Assembly (NCBI RefSeq): GCF_035917335.1
Contig: NZ_CP109067.1
Coordinates: 1,180,501-1,244,500, forward strand
Direction: 5' to 3'
DNA from: Micromonospora sp. NBC_01813
GTDB lineage: Bacteria; Actinomycetota; Actinomycetes; Mycobacteriales; Micromonosporaceae
Length of the DNA: 64,000 nt
Position numbers and translations under genes: made by a program
In this document: positions 20,435-28,887 of the stretch, in pieces
How the letters are laid out: every line of letters begins with the position of its first letter
How positions within the stretch are numbered: the first letter of the stretch is position 1
The notes under the pieces: generated by a model
Told to the model about the DNA's origin: nothing
Seen by the model: only the letters and a program-made list of their open reading frames with translations
Databases searched by the model: none

Positions 20435-21426
20435 CCATCGAAGCCCGGCAAGAATTGGATCTGACCGAAACTCGGAACCATGCCCATGTGGGCAGCTCGG
20501 AACTGCGATCTATCAGCGTATTCGTCGCCCTCGCGTTCGCGCTCTCCTGGCTTCTCGCGCTCCCACTCTGGTTCGGCGACGGGCTCGAGACTCCTTGGTT
20601 CCCACTCGTGTCCATCATGATCATGATGACCCCCGCGATCGCGGCCCTCGTCGTGGTCTTCTTCGTGGAGCGGCCGCAGCGGAAGGCGTGGACGCTGGGG
20701 CTGTGGCCGTTGAAGCCGATCCGGACCCTGCTCGGCTATTCGGCGCTGGGAATCTTCGTGCCTATCGCGCTCGTTCTGGTGGCGCTCCCGGTCGGTGCGC
20801 TGTTCGGGGTCTATCCGGCCGATCTCTCGAACTTCTCCGCTTTCGAGCAACTCCTCAACGATCAGGCGGGCGCCGAAGGAGTGGGCGAGCTGCCTATCTC
20901 GACCGGTGCGCTCATCGCCATCCAGCTCGCCATACTTCCCGCAGCGGCGTTCATCAACCTCATCCCGGCGCTCGGCGAGGAACTCGGATGGCGAGGGTGG
21001 CTGCTTCCGAAGCTGATGCCGCTGGGAACTCTTCCGGCGATCGTGATCTCAGGTGTGATCTGGGGCCTGTGGCATGCTCCGCTCATCCTCCTCGGATACA
21101 ACTACCCCGATGCTCCGGGCTGGCTCGGCATGACTGCGATGGTTGGCATGTGTGTGGTGTTCGGCGCGGTCTTCGGGTGGCTCAGGCTTCGATCGGGATC
21201 CGTGTGGCCCGCAGCCCTCGCCCACGCCGCGTTCAACGGGGCGGGTGGGACCTATCTCCTCTTCGCCATGGCAGGAGAGCGGATCGACACCACACAGGCG
21301 ACCGTGCTCGGCTGGAGCGGCTGGATCGTCCCGCTCGCACTCGTCATCGTCCTTGTCGCCACGGGACAGTTCGCCCTGGGAAGCACCCATCCGACGGGAC
21401 CGTCGAAGCAACCGCAGAATCAGTGA
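20431..21426 (+). CDS. CPBP-family intramembrane metalloprotease
   Basis: A 331-residue polytopic membrane protein of the CPBP (CAAX protease and bacteriocin-processing, Abi) family. The diagnostic motifs are all present: EELGWRGWL (motif 1, paired glutamates), WGLWHAP (motif 2, histidine) and a late HAAFN (motif 3). About eight hydrophobic segments are visible. Family members cleave within or near the membrane, or give self-immunity to bacteriocins. It begins at an ATGA overlap with the HTH-DUF3887 gene, a pairing that points to a regulated membrane-stress or immunity unit. It does not look like part of either NRPS cluster. Codon bias matches the HTH gene and differs from its other neighbours. 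Confidence 0.88.
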   Translation: MTIEARQELDLTETRNHAHVGSSELRSISVFVALAFALSWLLALPLWFGDGLETPWFPLVSIMIMMTPAIAALVVVFFVERPQRKAWTLGLWPLKPIRTLLGYSALGIFVPIALVLVALPVGALFGVYPADLSNFSAFEQLLNDQAGAEGVGELPISTGALIAIQLAILPAAAFINLIPALGEELGWRGWLLPKLMPLGTLPAIVISGVIWGLWHAPLILLGYNYPDAPGWLGMTAMVGMCVVFGAVFGWLRLRSGSVWPAALAHAAFNGAGGTYLLFAMAGERIDTTQATVLGWSGWIVPLALVIVLVATGQFALGSTHPTGPSKQPQNQ

Positions 21427-21447
21427 CGAGAACAAAGGAGCGTCGAC

Positions 21448-21810
21448 ATGACTCGCAATCGGGTATACGTGGCGGACGACCACCTCGTGGTCGAGCCGGT
21501 GGGCCTCGACAAGGTGTGGTCGTTCACCCGCCGCCTCCGGATTCCCCTTTCGCAGGTGGAAGGCGCGTTCTTCGACCCGAGCGTGAAAGATGAACCCAAA
21601 GGATGGCGCGGGCCCGGCCTCCATCTTCCCGGGAAACTGTCCGGTACTTTTCACTCGGGGCGAAAGAGGCAGTTCTGGAACGTCTCCGGGTATGACCGTG
21701 CCATCGTCGTCACGCTTCACCCCACCGAACGCTTCAACCGTCTTGTGCTTACGGTGGACAACCCCCGCGAGGTCGTCGATACCATTAACGGCGCCTGCGC
21801 ACTACGGTGA
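21448..21810 (+). CDS. Small PH-like hypothetical protein
   Basis: A 120-residue protein of alternating short beta-like stretches (DHLVVEPVGLDKVWSF, IPLSQVEGAFFDP) and a C-terminal segment VDNPREVVDTINGA. This resembles the pleckstrin-homology-like proteins often seen in actinobacteria, but the assignment is by pattern only. A good AAAGGAG ribosome site precedes the ATG, 21 bp after the protease gene. There is no signal peptide or membrane segment. It shares the relaxed codon bias of the two preceding genes and probably belongs to the same operon. The function is unknown. Confidence 0.75.
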   Translation: MTRNRVYVADDHLVVEPVGLDKVWSFTRRLRIPLSQVEGAFFDPSVKDEPKGWRGPGLHLPGKLSGTFHSGRKRQFWNVSGYDRAIVVTLHPTERFNRLVLTVDNPREVVDTINGACALR

Positions 21811-21924
21811 CCGACCGTAGCGTTGGTGGCGGGGTCGCGGGTACGGTTGTCGATGGTCGAGAGCTGTGGGCGTCGGCCGGGCGGCGCCCGCTGCCTGGGC
21901 GGCGGACCGGGGGAGGGGGCAGGT

Positions 21925-22632
21925 GTGGTGCGGAGAGCCTTGGTGGTCCGGGGCGGGTGGGAGGGGCACCGGCCGGTCGAGGCGACGGAGTTGTTCATCC
22001 CGTTTCTCGAACGCAGCGGATACGCGGTACGGGTGGAGGGGTCGACGGAGATCTACGCCGACGCGGCCGAGCTGGCCGACACCGACCTCATCGTGCAATG
22101 CGTGACGATGTCGCAGATCAGCGGGGAGCAGGTGGCGGGTCTGGCGGCGGCGATCATCGCCGGGACGGGTTTCACCGGCTGGCACGGCGGCATCGTCGAC
22201 TCGTTCCGCGCCTGCTCGGACTACCTGCATCTGGTGGGCGGCCAGTTCGCCACCCATCCGGGCATCCAGCCGTGCGAACGTAGTGGCGCGGAGACGGACA
22301 ACTTCCTGCCCCACCCGGTCACGGTCACCGACCTCGGTCGGGAACATCCGATCACCGCAGGGATCGCCGACTTCGACCTGGTCACCGAGCAGTACTGGGT
22401 GCTGCACGACGACCTGATCGAGGTGCTGGCCACCACCACCCACCCGACGCAGGCGTGGCACCCGTGGCACCGGCCGGTCACCTCGCCGGCGATCTGGACC
22501 CGAAACTGGGGCGCCGGGCGGATCGTCGTGACCACTCCCGGACACAGCCTCGACGTGCTGGAGCACCCGTGCGTGCGTACCGTCATCGAGAGGGGGATGG
22601 TGTGGGCGACCCGCACGGCATTGGCGTCGTAG
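21925..22632 (+). CDS. ThuA-like domain protein
   Basis: A 235-residue protein of the ThuA (trehalose-utilisation) fold, related to class I glutamine-amidotransferase folds. The visible motif is GFTGWHGGIVDSFR near residues 74-87, with GGQFATHPG near 97-105. The longer frame upstream is G-rich and unlike the family; the GTG at 21925 follows GGAGGGG by about 7 bp (an adjacent GTG at 21928 is equally possible). ThuA proteins accompany sugar oxidoreductases in disaccharide catabolism. The downstream Gfo/Idh/MocA gene overlaps by 31 bp, giving a typical two-gene sugar-derivative module. A link to either NRPS cluster is not evident. Confidence 0.82.
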   Translation: MVRRALVVRGGWEGHRPVEATELFIPFLERSGYAVRVEGSTEIYADAAELADTDLIVQCVTMSQISGEQVAGLAAAIIAGTGFTGWHGGIVDSFRACSDYLHLVGGQFATHPGIQPCERSGAETDNFLPHPVTVTDLGREHPITAGIADFDLVTEQYWVLHDDLIEVLATTTHPTQAWHPWHRPVTSPAIWTRNWGAGRIVVTTPGHSLDVLEHPCVRTVIERGMVWATRTALAS

Positions 22633-23720
22633 GTCTCGGGGTCATTTCCCGCGCCTACCTGGACACGCTCGCCAACCATCCCGCGGTGCGCGTCGTCGCG
22701 GTGGCCGACCTGGACGCGGCCCGCGCTGGCGCCGTCGCCGCCACGATTCCCGGAGCCGAGGCGCTGAGCGTCGAGCGACTGCTCCAGCACCCCGACGTGG
22801 CGACGGTGCTCAACCTTACGATCCCGGCGGCGCATGCCGGGATCTCGGGCGCGGCGATCGACGCAGGCAGGAACGTCTACGTCGAGAAGCCGCTCACCGT
22901 CACGTTCCCGGAGGGCCAGTCGATCATCGACCGGGCGGCGTCGGCGGGCGTCCGCGTCGGTTGCGCGCCGGACACCGTCCTGGGCACCGGTACGCAGACC
23001 GCCCGAGCGGCGATCGACGGTGGACTGATCGGACGCCCGCTGGGCGCGTCGGCCGTCATGGTCACCCCGGGACACGAGCGCTGGCATCCCAATCCTGACT
23101 TCTACTACGCCATGGGCGGCGGCCCGCTGCTGGACATGGGGCCGTACTACGTTTCGGCGCTGGTCCACCTGCTCGGGCCGGTCCGGGCGGTGATCGGGTC
23201 GGCCAGCCGGCTGCGTGATACCCGGGTCATCGGCTCGGGCCCCCGCCTCGGGCAGCGGATCCCGGTCGAGGTGCCGACCCACGTGACCGGTGTGCTGGAA
23301 CACGCGGGCGGTGCCCTGAGCACTCTCACGACCAGCTTCGACGGTGTCGCGACGACGGCAGCGCCGATCGAGGTGCAGGGGGAGAACGGCACCCTCGCCG
23401 TACCCGATCCGAACAGTTTCGACGGCGAGGTCCGCCATCTCGCGCTCGACGGCCCCGGGTGGCGAGCGCTCGAACCGCGGGCCGGCTACGTCGCCGCCGC
23501 CCGGGGGGTCGGCCTGCTCGACCTGGTCTGGGCTGACGAGACGCGTCCGCCACGGGCCAGCGGTGCGTTGGCGCTGCACGTACTCGACATCATGACCGCC
23601 CTGCTCCGGTCGGCCGCCGAGGGCCGGCGGGTCGCGCTGACGACGGCGGTCGAACGCCCCGCACCCGTCGCGCTCACCCCGGCCGAGGACTGGCTGTCAG
23701 CCCTGGCATCCAGGCACTGA
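22602..23720 (+). CDS. Gfo/Idh/MocA-family NAD(P)-dependent oxidoreductase
   Basis: A 372-residue protein. The N-terminal Rossmann motif is IGVVGLGVISRAYL. NVYVEKPLTV near 88-97 is the family's EKP signature with the catalytic lysine, and GGGPLLDMGPYYVSALVHLLG near 169-189 is the second conserved block. The family oxidises or reduces sugars, inositols and related compounds. The GTG start at 22602 has AGAGGGG a few bases upstream and lies inside the end of the ThuA gene. The pair looks like a sugar-derivative catabolic unit separating the two NRPS clusters. Confidence 0.88.
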   Translation: MGDPHGIGVVGLGVISRAYLDTLANHPAVRVVAVADLDAARAGAVAATIPGAEALSVERLLQHPDVATVLNLTIPAAHAGISGAAIDAGRNVYVEKPLTVTFPEGQSIIDRAASAGVRVGCAPDTVLGTGTQTARAAIDGGLIGRPLGASAVMVTPGHERWHPNPDFYYAMGGGPLLDMGPYYVSALVHLLGPVRAVIGSASRLRDTRVIGSGPRLGQRIPVEVPTHVTGVLEHAGGALSTLTTSFDGVATTAAPIEVQGENGTLAVPDPNSFDGEVRHLALDGPGWRALEPRAGYVAAARGVGLLDLVWADETRPPRASGALALHVLDIMTALLRSAAEGRRVALTTAVERPAPVALTPAEDWLSALASRH

Positions 23721-23890
23721 GGACGCCGACACCGCGATCGGTCGGGAAGCGGGACCAGAGTGAGCGCGCAGATGATCATTGATGGTGCCCCAGCGCAACC
23801 CCTCGCGCGGCTCTAAACGATCACCCTTTGCGCGATGGACACCGTGCGCTCATTCGGTCAACGTAGACGAAAATTCCTCAATCTCTGAAG
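23721..23890. other. Intergenic region before the SARP gene
   Basis: 170 bp without a convincing gene. The last 40 bp are clearly AT-richer than the surroundings, as expected for a promoter, but I see no clear -35/-10 pair. It contains the short palindrome ATGATCAT near 23772. Confidence 0.4.
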
Positions 23891-26800
23891 GTGTCGGCCT
23901 TGGAGAGTAATCACCTGGTGTCCGCAGACGGTCAACTGATCGGTCCGGCACCGATCGTGTTCAGAGTTCTTGGCCCCCTCGAGGTCAACGGACCGGCCGG
24001 TCCGGTCCGCGTGCCGCCTGGCCGGCAGGAGACGATTCTCGCCGCCCTCCTGATGGAGACGAACCGAGTGGTGGGCAGCAACCACCTCGTGGACCTCATC
24101 TGGGACGAGGAGCCGCCAGACACCGCCCGCACCCAGGTACAGATCTGCGTCTCCCGGCTGCGCAAGAGTTTCGCCGACGCGGGCGTCGACGCCCCGATCG
24201 CCACGAAGCCGCCCGGGTACCTGATGCGCGCCTCCGAGGAACTCATCGACCTGCGGGTGTTCAACCGCCAGGTGACCCGGTCGCGAGCGCTGATCAAGGA
24301 GGGCCGCCGGGCCGAGGCAGCCGAACTGCTACGCGCCGCGGTCGCGCTCTGGCGCGGCCCGTGCCTGAGCGGCATACCCAGCGAGGCACTTCGGACCAAG
24401 GCACTGCGTATCGACGAGGAACGGCTTTCCGCCGTTGAGACCTACCTCGAGTTGGAGCTCGAGCTCGGCCACCATCACCAGCTGGTGGGAGAGATCGGGC
24501 GGCTGGTCCACGAGCACTCCCTGCGGGAGCGGCTGCGGGGCCAGCTGATGGTCGCTCTGTACCGGTCCGGCCGGCAGGCCGAGGCACTCGAGAGCTACCG
24601 TAGCGGCCGCGAACTGCTCATCCGGGAGCTCGGCCTGGAGCCGGGGGAGGACCTGCGGCGGCTGGAGATGGCGATCCACTCCGGCGACGCCGCGCTGGTA
24701 CCGGGCACCGACGCGACCCCGGTCCGTGTCTCCGCCAGCCCCGCACCGGCGGCCGATGCCGAGGCGGACCGGCCGGCCCGGGTGCCGACCACCGCCGAGT
24801 ACCGTGTGGAGAGACCCCGCCAACTCCCGGCCGACACCGCCGACTTCGTGGGCCGCCGCGACCTGGTCGCCGCCGCGGAGGCGGTGCTCACCGGTTCAGA
24901 GACGGCGCACCACCCGATCGGGGTCGTGGTGATCGTCGGGATGCCCGGCGTCGGCAAGAGCACGCTCGCGCAGCACATCGCCCACCGGCTGGGCCACGAC
25001 CAGTTTCCCGGCGGGCAACTCTACTGCGATCTGCGGGGCACCCGCGCCGCACCGGTCGAGGCGATGGAGGTGCTCGGCCGATTTCTCCGGGCACTGGGCA
25101 TCCCGGGGCCGATGATCCCGGACGACGTCGACGAGCGTGCCGAGATGTACCGCAATCTGCTGGCCCACCGGCGGGCCCTCGTCGTGCTCGACGACGCGGC
25201 GTCGGAGAGCCAGATCGGGCCGCTGCTGCCCGGCAGTGGGGACTGCGCGGTGCTGGTCACCAGTCGTGCGCGGCTCACCGCGTTGCCGGGCGCGCACCGG
25301 CTGGAGCTGGACATTCTCGACACTGACGAGGCCCTCGAACTACTCGGCCGGGTCATCGGTCCCGGACGGGTGGCTCGGGAACCACAGGCCGCCACGGCGC
25401 TGATCGGCACCGTGGGTGGACTGCCGCTGGCGATAAGGATCATCGCGGCCCGGCTGGCCGCCCGTCCGCACTGGTCGTTGGCGTCCATGGTGCACCGGCT
25501 GGCCAACGAACGGCACCGGCTGGACGAGCTGACCCACGGCGAGATGACGATGCGGGCCAGCATCTCACTCAGCCACGACGGACTGGGCCGCACCGGCCGG
25601 CAGTTGCTGCGCCTGCTGAGCCTCGCCGAAGGTCCGTCGCTGCCGGGATGGCTCGCCGGCGCGCTCCTCGACGACCACCGCGCGTTCCCGTCGGACCTGC
25701 TGGAGCCGCTTGTCGACGTCCAGATGCTCGACGTGGTCGCGGTGGAGACGACCGGCGAGTTCCGGTACCGCTTCCACGAGATCCTGCGGGTCTTCGCCAG
25801 GGAACAGCTCGTCGCGCACGACAGCGTGCAGGTGCGGCGGGCGGCGCTGGAGCGGATGACCGGGGGCTGGCTCGCGCTCGCCGAGCAGGCCCATCGCCAT
25901 ATCTACGGTGGTGACTATACGATCCTGCACGGCGACGCGAGGCGGTGGCTGCCACCGCGCATGTACGCCGAGCAGGTGCTGACCGACCCGTTGCAGTGGC
26001 TCGACGGTGAGCAGGCCAACCTCTGCGCCGCCGTCGAGCAGGCCGCCACGGCGGACCTCGACGAGCTGGCCTGGGATCTGGCCGCGACGCTGGTGACGCT
26101 CTTCGAGTCGCGCGGATATCTGGATCAGTGGGAGAAGACGCACCGGCACGCGCTCGAGGCGGTCCGCCGCTGCGGCAACACCCGTGGCACCGCCGTCCTG
26201 CTCGGCTCGCTCGGCACACTGCACAGCAGTCGTCGTCAACCCGTCGAGGCCCGGGAGGCGTTGGAGGCCGCACTGGCGTTGTTCGAGCAGCTGGATGACC
26301 GGCACGGGCTGGCGCTGTGCCGGCGTGACCTGGCGTTGTTGGAACGCCAGCGCGGCGCTGACGACGAGGCGCTGCGGTTGTACGGGTTGGCGATCACCGG
26401 CTTCGACGCTGTCGATGACGTGGTGGGCCGGGCGAGCGTGTTGACCCAGCGGGCCCATATCAGGATGCGGCGCGGGGACGGCGTGGTCGCCCACGCCGAG
26501 CTGGAGGAGGCGCTGGAGATCTACCGTTGCACCGGGTACGTCGGCGGTGAGGCGCAGGCGCTGCGTCGCGTCGGTCAGGTTCTGGCCCAACGAGGAGAGT
26601 CCGCGGCGGCGGAGCGAATCCTGGACAAGGTGCTCCGGATGGTCCGCCACAGCGGTGACGCCATCGGGGAGGGCCACCTCCTGCGCAACCTCGGCGAGGT
26701 CAATGCCGAGATGGGGCGAGTGCGGGAGGCGAAGGAGCTGTTCTCGAACGCGCTGGCCATCCGCGAACAGGTCATGGACCACGGCGGTGCCGCGGTGGTA

Positions 26801-26968
26801 CGGCTGGATCTCGCCCGGCTGATGGACCGGTCCGGTGAGCCGGCAATGGCGGCCGGACTGCTGGAACGGGCGATCGCGACGTTCCAGGACCGGAACATGC
26901 ACCGCGAGATGAACGAGGCGGAGCAACTGCTGGCGGCGGTCACCGCCGCGGCCAGGTCGGCTTCCTGA
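23891..26968 (+). CDS. SARP/AfsR-type transcriptional activator (BTAD, NB-ARC, TPR)
   Basis: A 1025-residue regulator of AfsR layout. Residues about 20-115 are an OmpR-like winged helix (FRVLGPLEV near 24, SRLRKSF near 88). Residues about 120-265 are the bacterial transcriptional activation domain, ending in ELGLEPGEDLRRLE. An NB-ARC-type ATPase follows at about 310-600 with Walker A GMPGVGKSTL near 350 and ALVVLDDA near 430. TPR-like helical repeats run from about 700 to the end. Such proteins bind short direct repeats upstream of antibiotic operons and recruit RNA polymerase. The start is a GTG preceded very closely by GAAG, so the exact start is uncertain. It most likely switches on cluster B. 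Confidence 0.92.
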   Translation: MSALESNHLVSADGQLIGPAPIVFRVLGPLEVNGPAGPVRVPPGRQETILAALLMETNRVVGSNHLVDLIWDEEPPDTARTQVQICVSRLRKSFADAGVDAPIATKPPGYLMRASEELIDLRVFNRQVTRSRALIKEGRRAEAAELLRAAVALWRGPCLSGIPSEALRTKALRIDEERLSAVETYLELELELGHHHQLVGEIGRLVHEHSLRERLRGQLMVALYRSGRQAEALESYRSGRELLIRELGLEPGEDLRRLEMAIHSGDAALVPGTDATPVRVSASPAPAADAEADRPARVPTTAEYRVERPRQLPADTADFVGRRDLVAAAEAVLTGSETAHHPIGVVVIVGMPGVGKSTLAQHIAHRLGHDQFPGGQLYCDLRGTRAAPVEAMEVLGRFLRALGIPGPMIPDDVDERAEMYRNLLAHRRALVVLDDAASESQIGPLLPGSGDCAVLVTSRARLTALPGAHRLELDILDTDEALELLGRVIGPGRVAREPQAATALIGTVGGLPLAIRIIAARLAARPHWSLASMVHRLANERHRLDELTHGEMTMRASISLSHDGLGRTGRQLLRLLSLAEGPSLPGWLAGALLDDHRAFPSDLLEPLVDVQMLDVVAVETTGEFRYRFHEILRVFAREQLVAHDSVQVRRAALERMTGGWLALAEQAHRHIYGGDYTILHGDARRWLPPRMYAEQVLTDPLQWLDGEQANLCAAVEQAATADLDELAWDLAATLVTLFESRGYLDQWEKTHRHALEAVRRCGNTRGTAVLLGSLGTLHSSRRQPVEAREALEAALALFEQLDDRHGLALCRRDLALLERQRGADDEALRLYGLAITGFDAVDDVVGRASVLTQRAHIRMRRGDGVVAHAELEEALEIYRCTGYVGGEAQALRRVGQVLAQRGESAAAERILDKVLRMVRHSGDAIGEGHLLRNLGEVNAEMGRVREAKELFSNALAIREQVMDHGGAAVVRLDLARLMDRSGEPAMAAGLLERAIATFQDRNMHREMNEAEQLLAAVTAAARSAS

Positions 26969-26983
26969 ACTGGCCTGGCCGGA

Positions 26984-27181
26984 TCAGTCCCAGGGGTGGT
27001 TCTGCGGCCCGGTGCCGGGCGTCGCGGTGGGGGTCGGTGTCGGTGCGACGGTGGTGGCCGCAGCGGGGGCGTCGACGGCGGGGTTCGTGGTGTCGGCGTG
27101 TGCGGCACCGGCACTGATCGTCAGGGCTGCGGCGACCGCGCCGGTGGCGATGGCAATCTTCAGGGCGTCGACAGCGCGCAT
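26984..27181 (-). CDS. Small secreted peptide, Ala/Pro/Thr-rich
   Basis: A 65-residue protein on the minus strand. It has a clear Sec signal peptide: positively charged start (MRAVDALK), hydrophobic core (IAIATGAVAAALTIS) and AGAAHA cleavage motif near residue 29. The remaining 36 residues are rich in Ala, Pro and Thr (TTVAPTPTPTATP), end in QNHPWD, and are probably unstructured. A GAAGGGA ribosome site lies about 9 bp upstream of the ATG. It ends 15 bp from the convergent SARP gene. I do not recognise a family; the mature peptide is too short and low in complexity to infer a role. Four regularly spaced CTATC elements lie upstream of it. Confidence 0.72.
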   Translation of the reverse strand: MRAVDALKIAIATGAVAAALTISAGAAHADTTNPAVDAPAAATTVAPTPTPTATPGTGPQNHPWD

Positions 27182-27428
27182 CTCGGTTGTCCCTTCGTCG
27201 GTTTCCGTTCGGTGTTGGGGACGACATTAGAAAGAGCGGCATACCTGGGACTATCGCCGCTGCTATCCCGTGGCTATCACCGCCGGCTATCTCAGCCGGT
27301 TGGTGTCGTGATGGTGGGCTGATAACGCGCTCCGGAAGATCGTAGGTGATCGGGACCGGCCGAAGTGGCAGCTACAGCGGCTCTCGGCCACCTCCCCGGT
27401 CGACATCACGACCAAGGAGATGCGCACC
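27182..27428. other. Divergent intergenic region, secreted peptide to XRE regulator
   Basis: 247 bp without a gene. It holds the minus-strand ribosome site of the secreted peptide, the four CTATC elements, and the ribosome site AAGGAG at 27414. Frames through it are low-complexity shadows. Promoters for both genes must lie here, but I cannot point to clear hexamers. Confidence 0.5.
27252..27292. promoter_or_regulatory. Four phased CTATC direct repeats, possible activator site
   Basis: CTATC occurs at 27252, 27264, 27275 and 27288, at intervals of 12, 11 and 13 bp, close to one DNA turn. SARP proteins are known to bind short direct repeats with about 11-bp phasing. The array lies between the divergent secreted-peptide gene and XRE-regulator gene, about 70 bp upstream of the former start. 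Binding by the neighbouring SARP is inference. Confidence 0.45.
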
Positions 27429-28769
27429 ATGATCGTCGACATAGACCCTGCCAACGACGTATCGAAGTTCGGGCGGCTGATCCGGCAGCATCGGGTCCGG
27501 ATCGGAATGACCCAGCGGCAGCTCGCCGACTTCTCCACGATCAGTGTTCGGGCGATTCGGGATCTGGAGCAGGGCAAGGCGCGGCGGCCCCGCCAGGACA
27601 CGGTACGGCTCATCGCCGAGGCGCTGCGGCTGGGCCCACGGGCCCGCGCCGACCTCACCAGCGCGGCGTCCCTGGGCCAACTCGTCTTCGGGCCGCTGCC
27701 GGGGCACGGCGACGAAACGCCTGCGCCGCCGATCGCGACGGACCCGCTCATCGCCCGCGAGTCCGAACTCGCGGCCCTGCAGAGCGAGCTCGCCTCCGGC
27801 GGCGAGCGGCTGGTCCACGTCGTCGGGCTCAGCGGCGTTGGCAAGACTCGCCTGGTCCTGGAGGTGGCTACCCGGTTGCACGCCTCCGACGGGATGCCCG
27901 TGCTGTGGCACGCGATGGCGGATGCCGTCGCCGACCACCGCCGGCAGATGGCCGAGCCGCTCGTCGAGGTGGTGCGGGCGGCGGTCGAGGACCTGTTCAC
28001 GGGGCAGGGTGGTGGCGTCGCCGCGTTCGTCGATCTGGTGAGCGAGGCGCCCGCGCTGCTGGTGATCGACGGCGCCGACGGTTGTTCCCCGCGTCCCGAG
28101 CGCCTGGAGCTGCTGCTGCGTGGCTGCCCCGAGCTGCGCCTGATCGTCACCTCCGACAGGGCGTGGGGGGTGCCGCCGGAACGGCTCTTCCTGCTCGGCC
28201 CGCTGGAGTTGCCACATCCGAGTGACATCCGCGACGCCGGGACGCTGGCGCGGGTACCGGCCGTGCGTCTGTTTCTGGATCGGATGCTCCAGATCCGGCC
28301 GCGGTACACGCTGAGCGACGCCGATGTGCCGGCCGTGGCGGAGATCTGCCGCCAGGTCGACGGGCTGCCGGTCGCGCTGCGGGCCGCCGCGTCCTGGCTT
28401 GTGGTGTACGAGCTGGAGGTGCTGTACCGGTGTCTCGACGGCGACCCGGAAGGCTTGCTCGGCCACGCCGCCGGTCCAGATGGCGGCTGCGGCTATCGCG
28501 ACGACCTGATGCGTCACCTCGACCGGCTGCCGGCCGGCGACCGGGAACTGCTCGGTGCGCTGTGCGAGTTCGGCGGGGAGTTCGAGCTCGACGACGTGGT
28601 GACGCTGACCGGCCTGCCGCTGCCCGACGCCGGGCGGCGGGTGCGGAGTTTGCTGCTGCACGGCGTGGTCAGGCCCTGGTACGAGGCGGGTCGCTGCCGG
28701 TTCGAGGTGCTCAACCTCGTGCTGGCATGCCACTTCACCGCGCCGGTCCCTGCCACCTGCCGGTCCTGA
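27429..28769 (+). CDS. XRE-type HTH regulator with NTPase domain
   Basis: A 446-residue regulator. Residues about 8-65 form a Cro/CI-type helix-turn-helix (FGRLIRQHRVRIGMTQRQLA, then STISVRAIRDLEQGK). A P-loop ATPase follows with GLSGVGKTRL near 133-142, ALLVIDGADG near 209-218 and an RxxxxL-rich arm region. This layout is common among actinomycete regulators next to SARP genes. The ATG at 27420 sits on top of the ribosome site AAGGAG, so I start at the ATG at 27429, 9 bp after it. It lacks the TPR tail of its larger relatives. It likely modulates cluster B expression. Confidence 0.85.
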   Translation: MIVDIDPANDVSKFGRLIRQHRVRIGMTQRQLADFSTISVRAIRDLEQGKARRPRQDTVRLIAEALRLGPRARADLTSAASLGQLVFGPLPGHGDETPAPPIATDPLIARESELAALQSELASGGERLVHVVGLSGVGKTRLVLEVATRLHASDGMPVLWHAMADAVADHRRQMAEPLVEVVRAAVEDLFTGQGGGVAAFVDLVSEAPALLVIDGADGCSPRPERLELLLRGCPELRLIVTSDRAWGVPPERLFLLGPLELPHPSDIRDAGTLARVPAVRLFLDRMLQIRPRYTLSDADVPAVAEICRQVDGLPVALRAAASWLVVYELEVLYRCLDGDPEGLLGHAAGPDGGCGYRDDLMRHLDRLPAGDRELLGALCEFGGEFELDDVVTLTGLPLPDAGRRVRSLLLHGVVRPWYEAGRCRFEVLNLVLACHFTAPVPATCRS

Positions 28770-28887
28770 TCGCCGGTGGAATCTGCTGGCGCGAGTGCCG
28801 GGCGAACTGCCGCCCCGCCGTCGACGCCGGGTGTTCGATGGTCAAGTGCGTGAAGCAAACCCTGCGGCGGGCACTGAAGGAGGAGTG

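Noticed and set aside
26996-27322. Plus-strand open frame over the secreted-peptide gene
   Set aside because: The minus-strand frame has a proper signal peptide and ribosome site; the plus frame is a Gly/Val/Arg-rich shadow.
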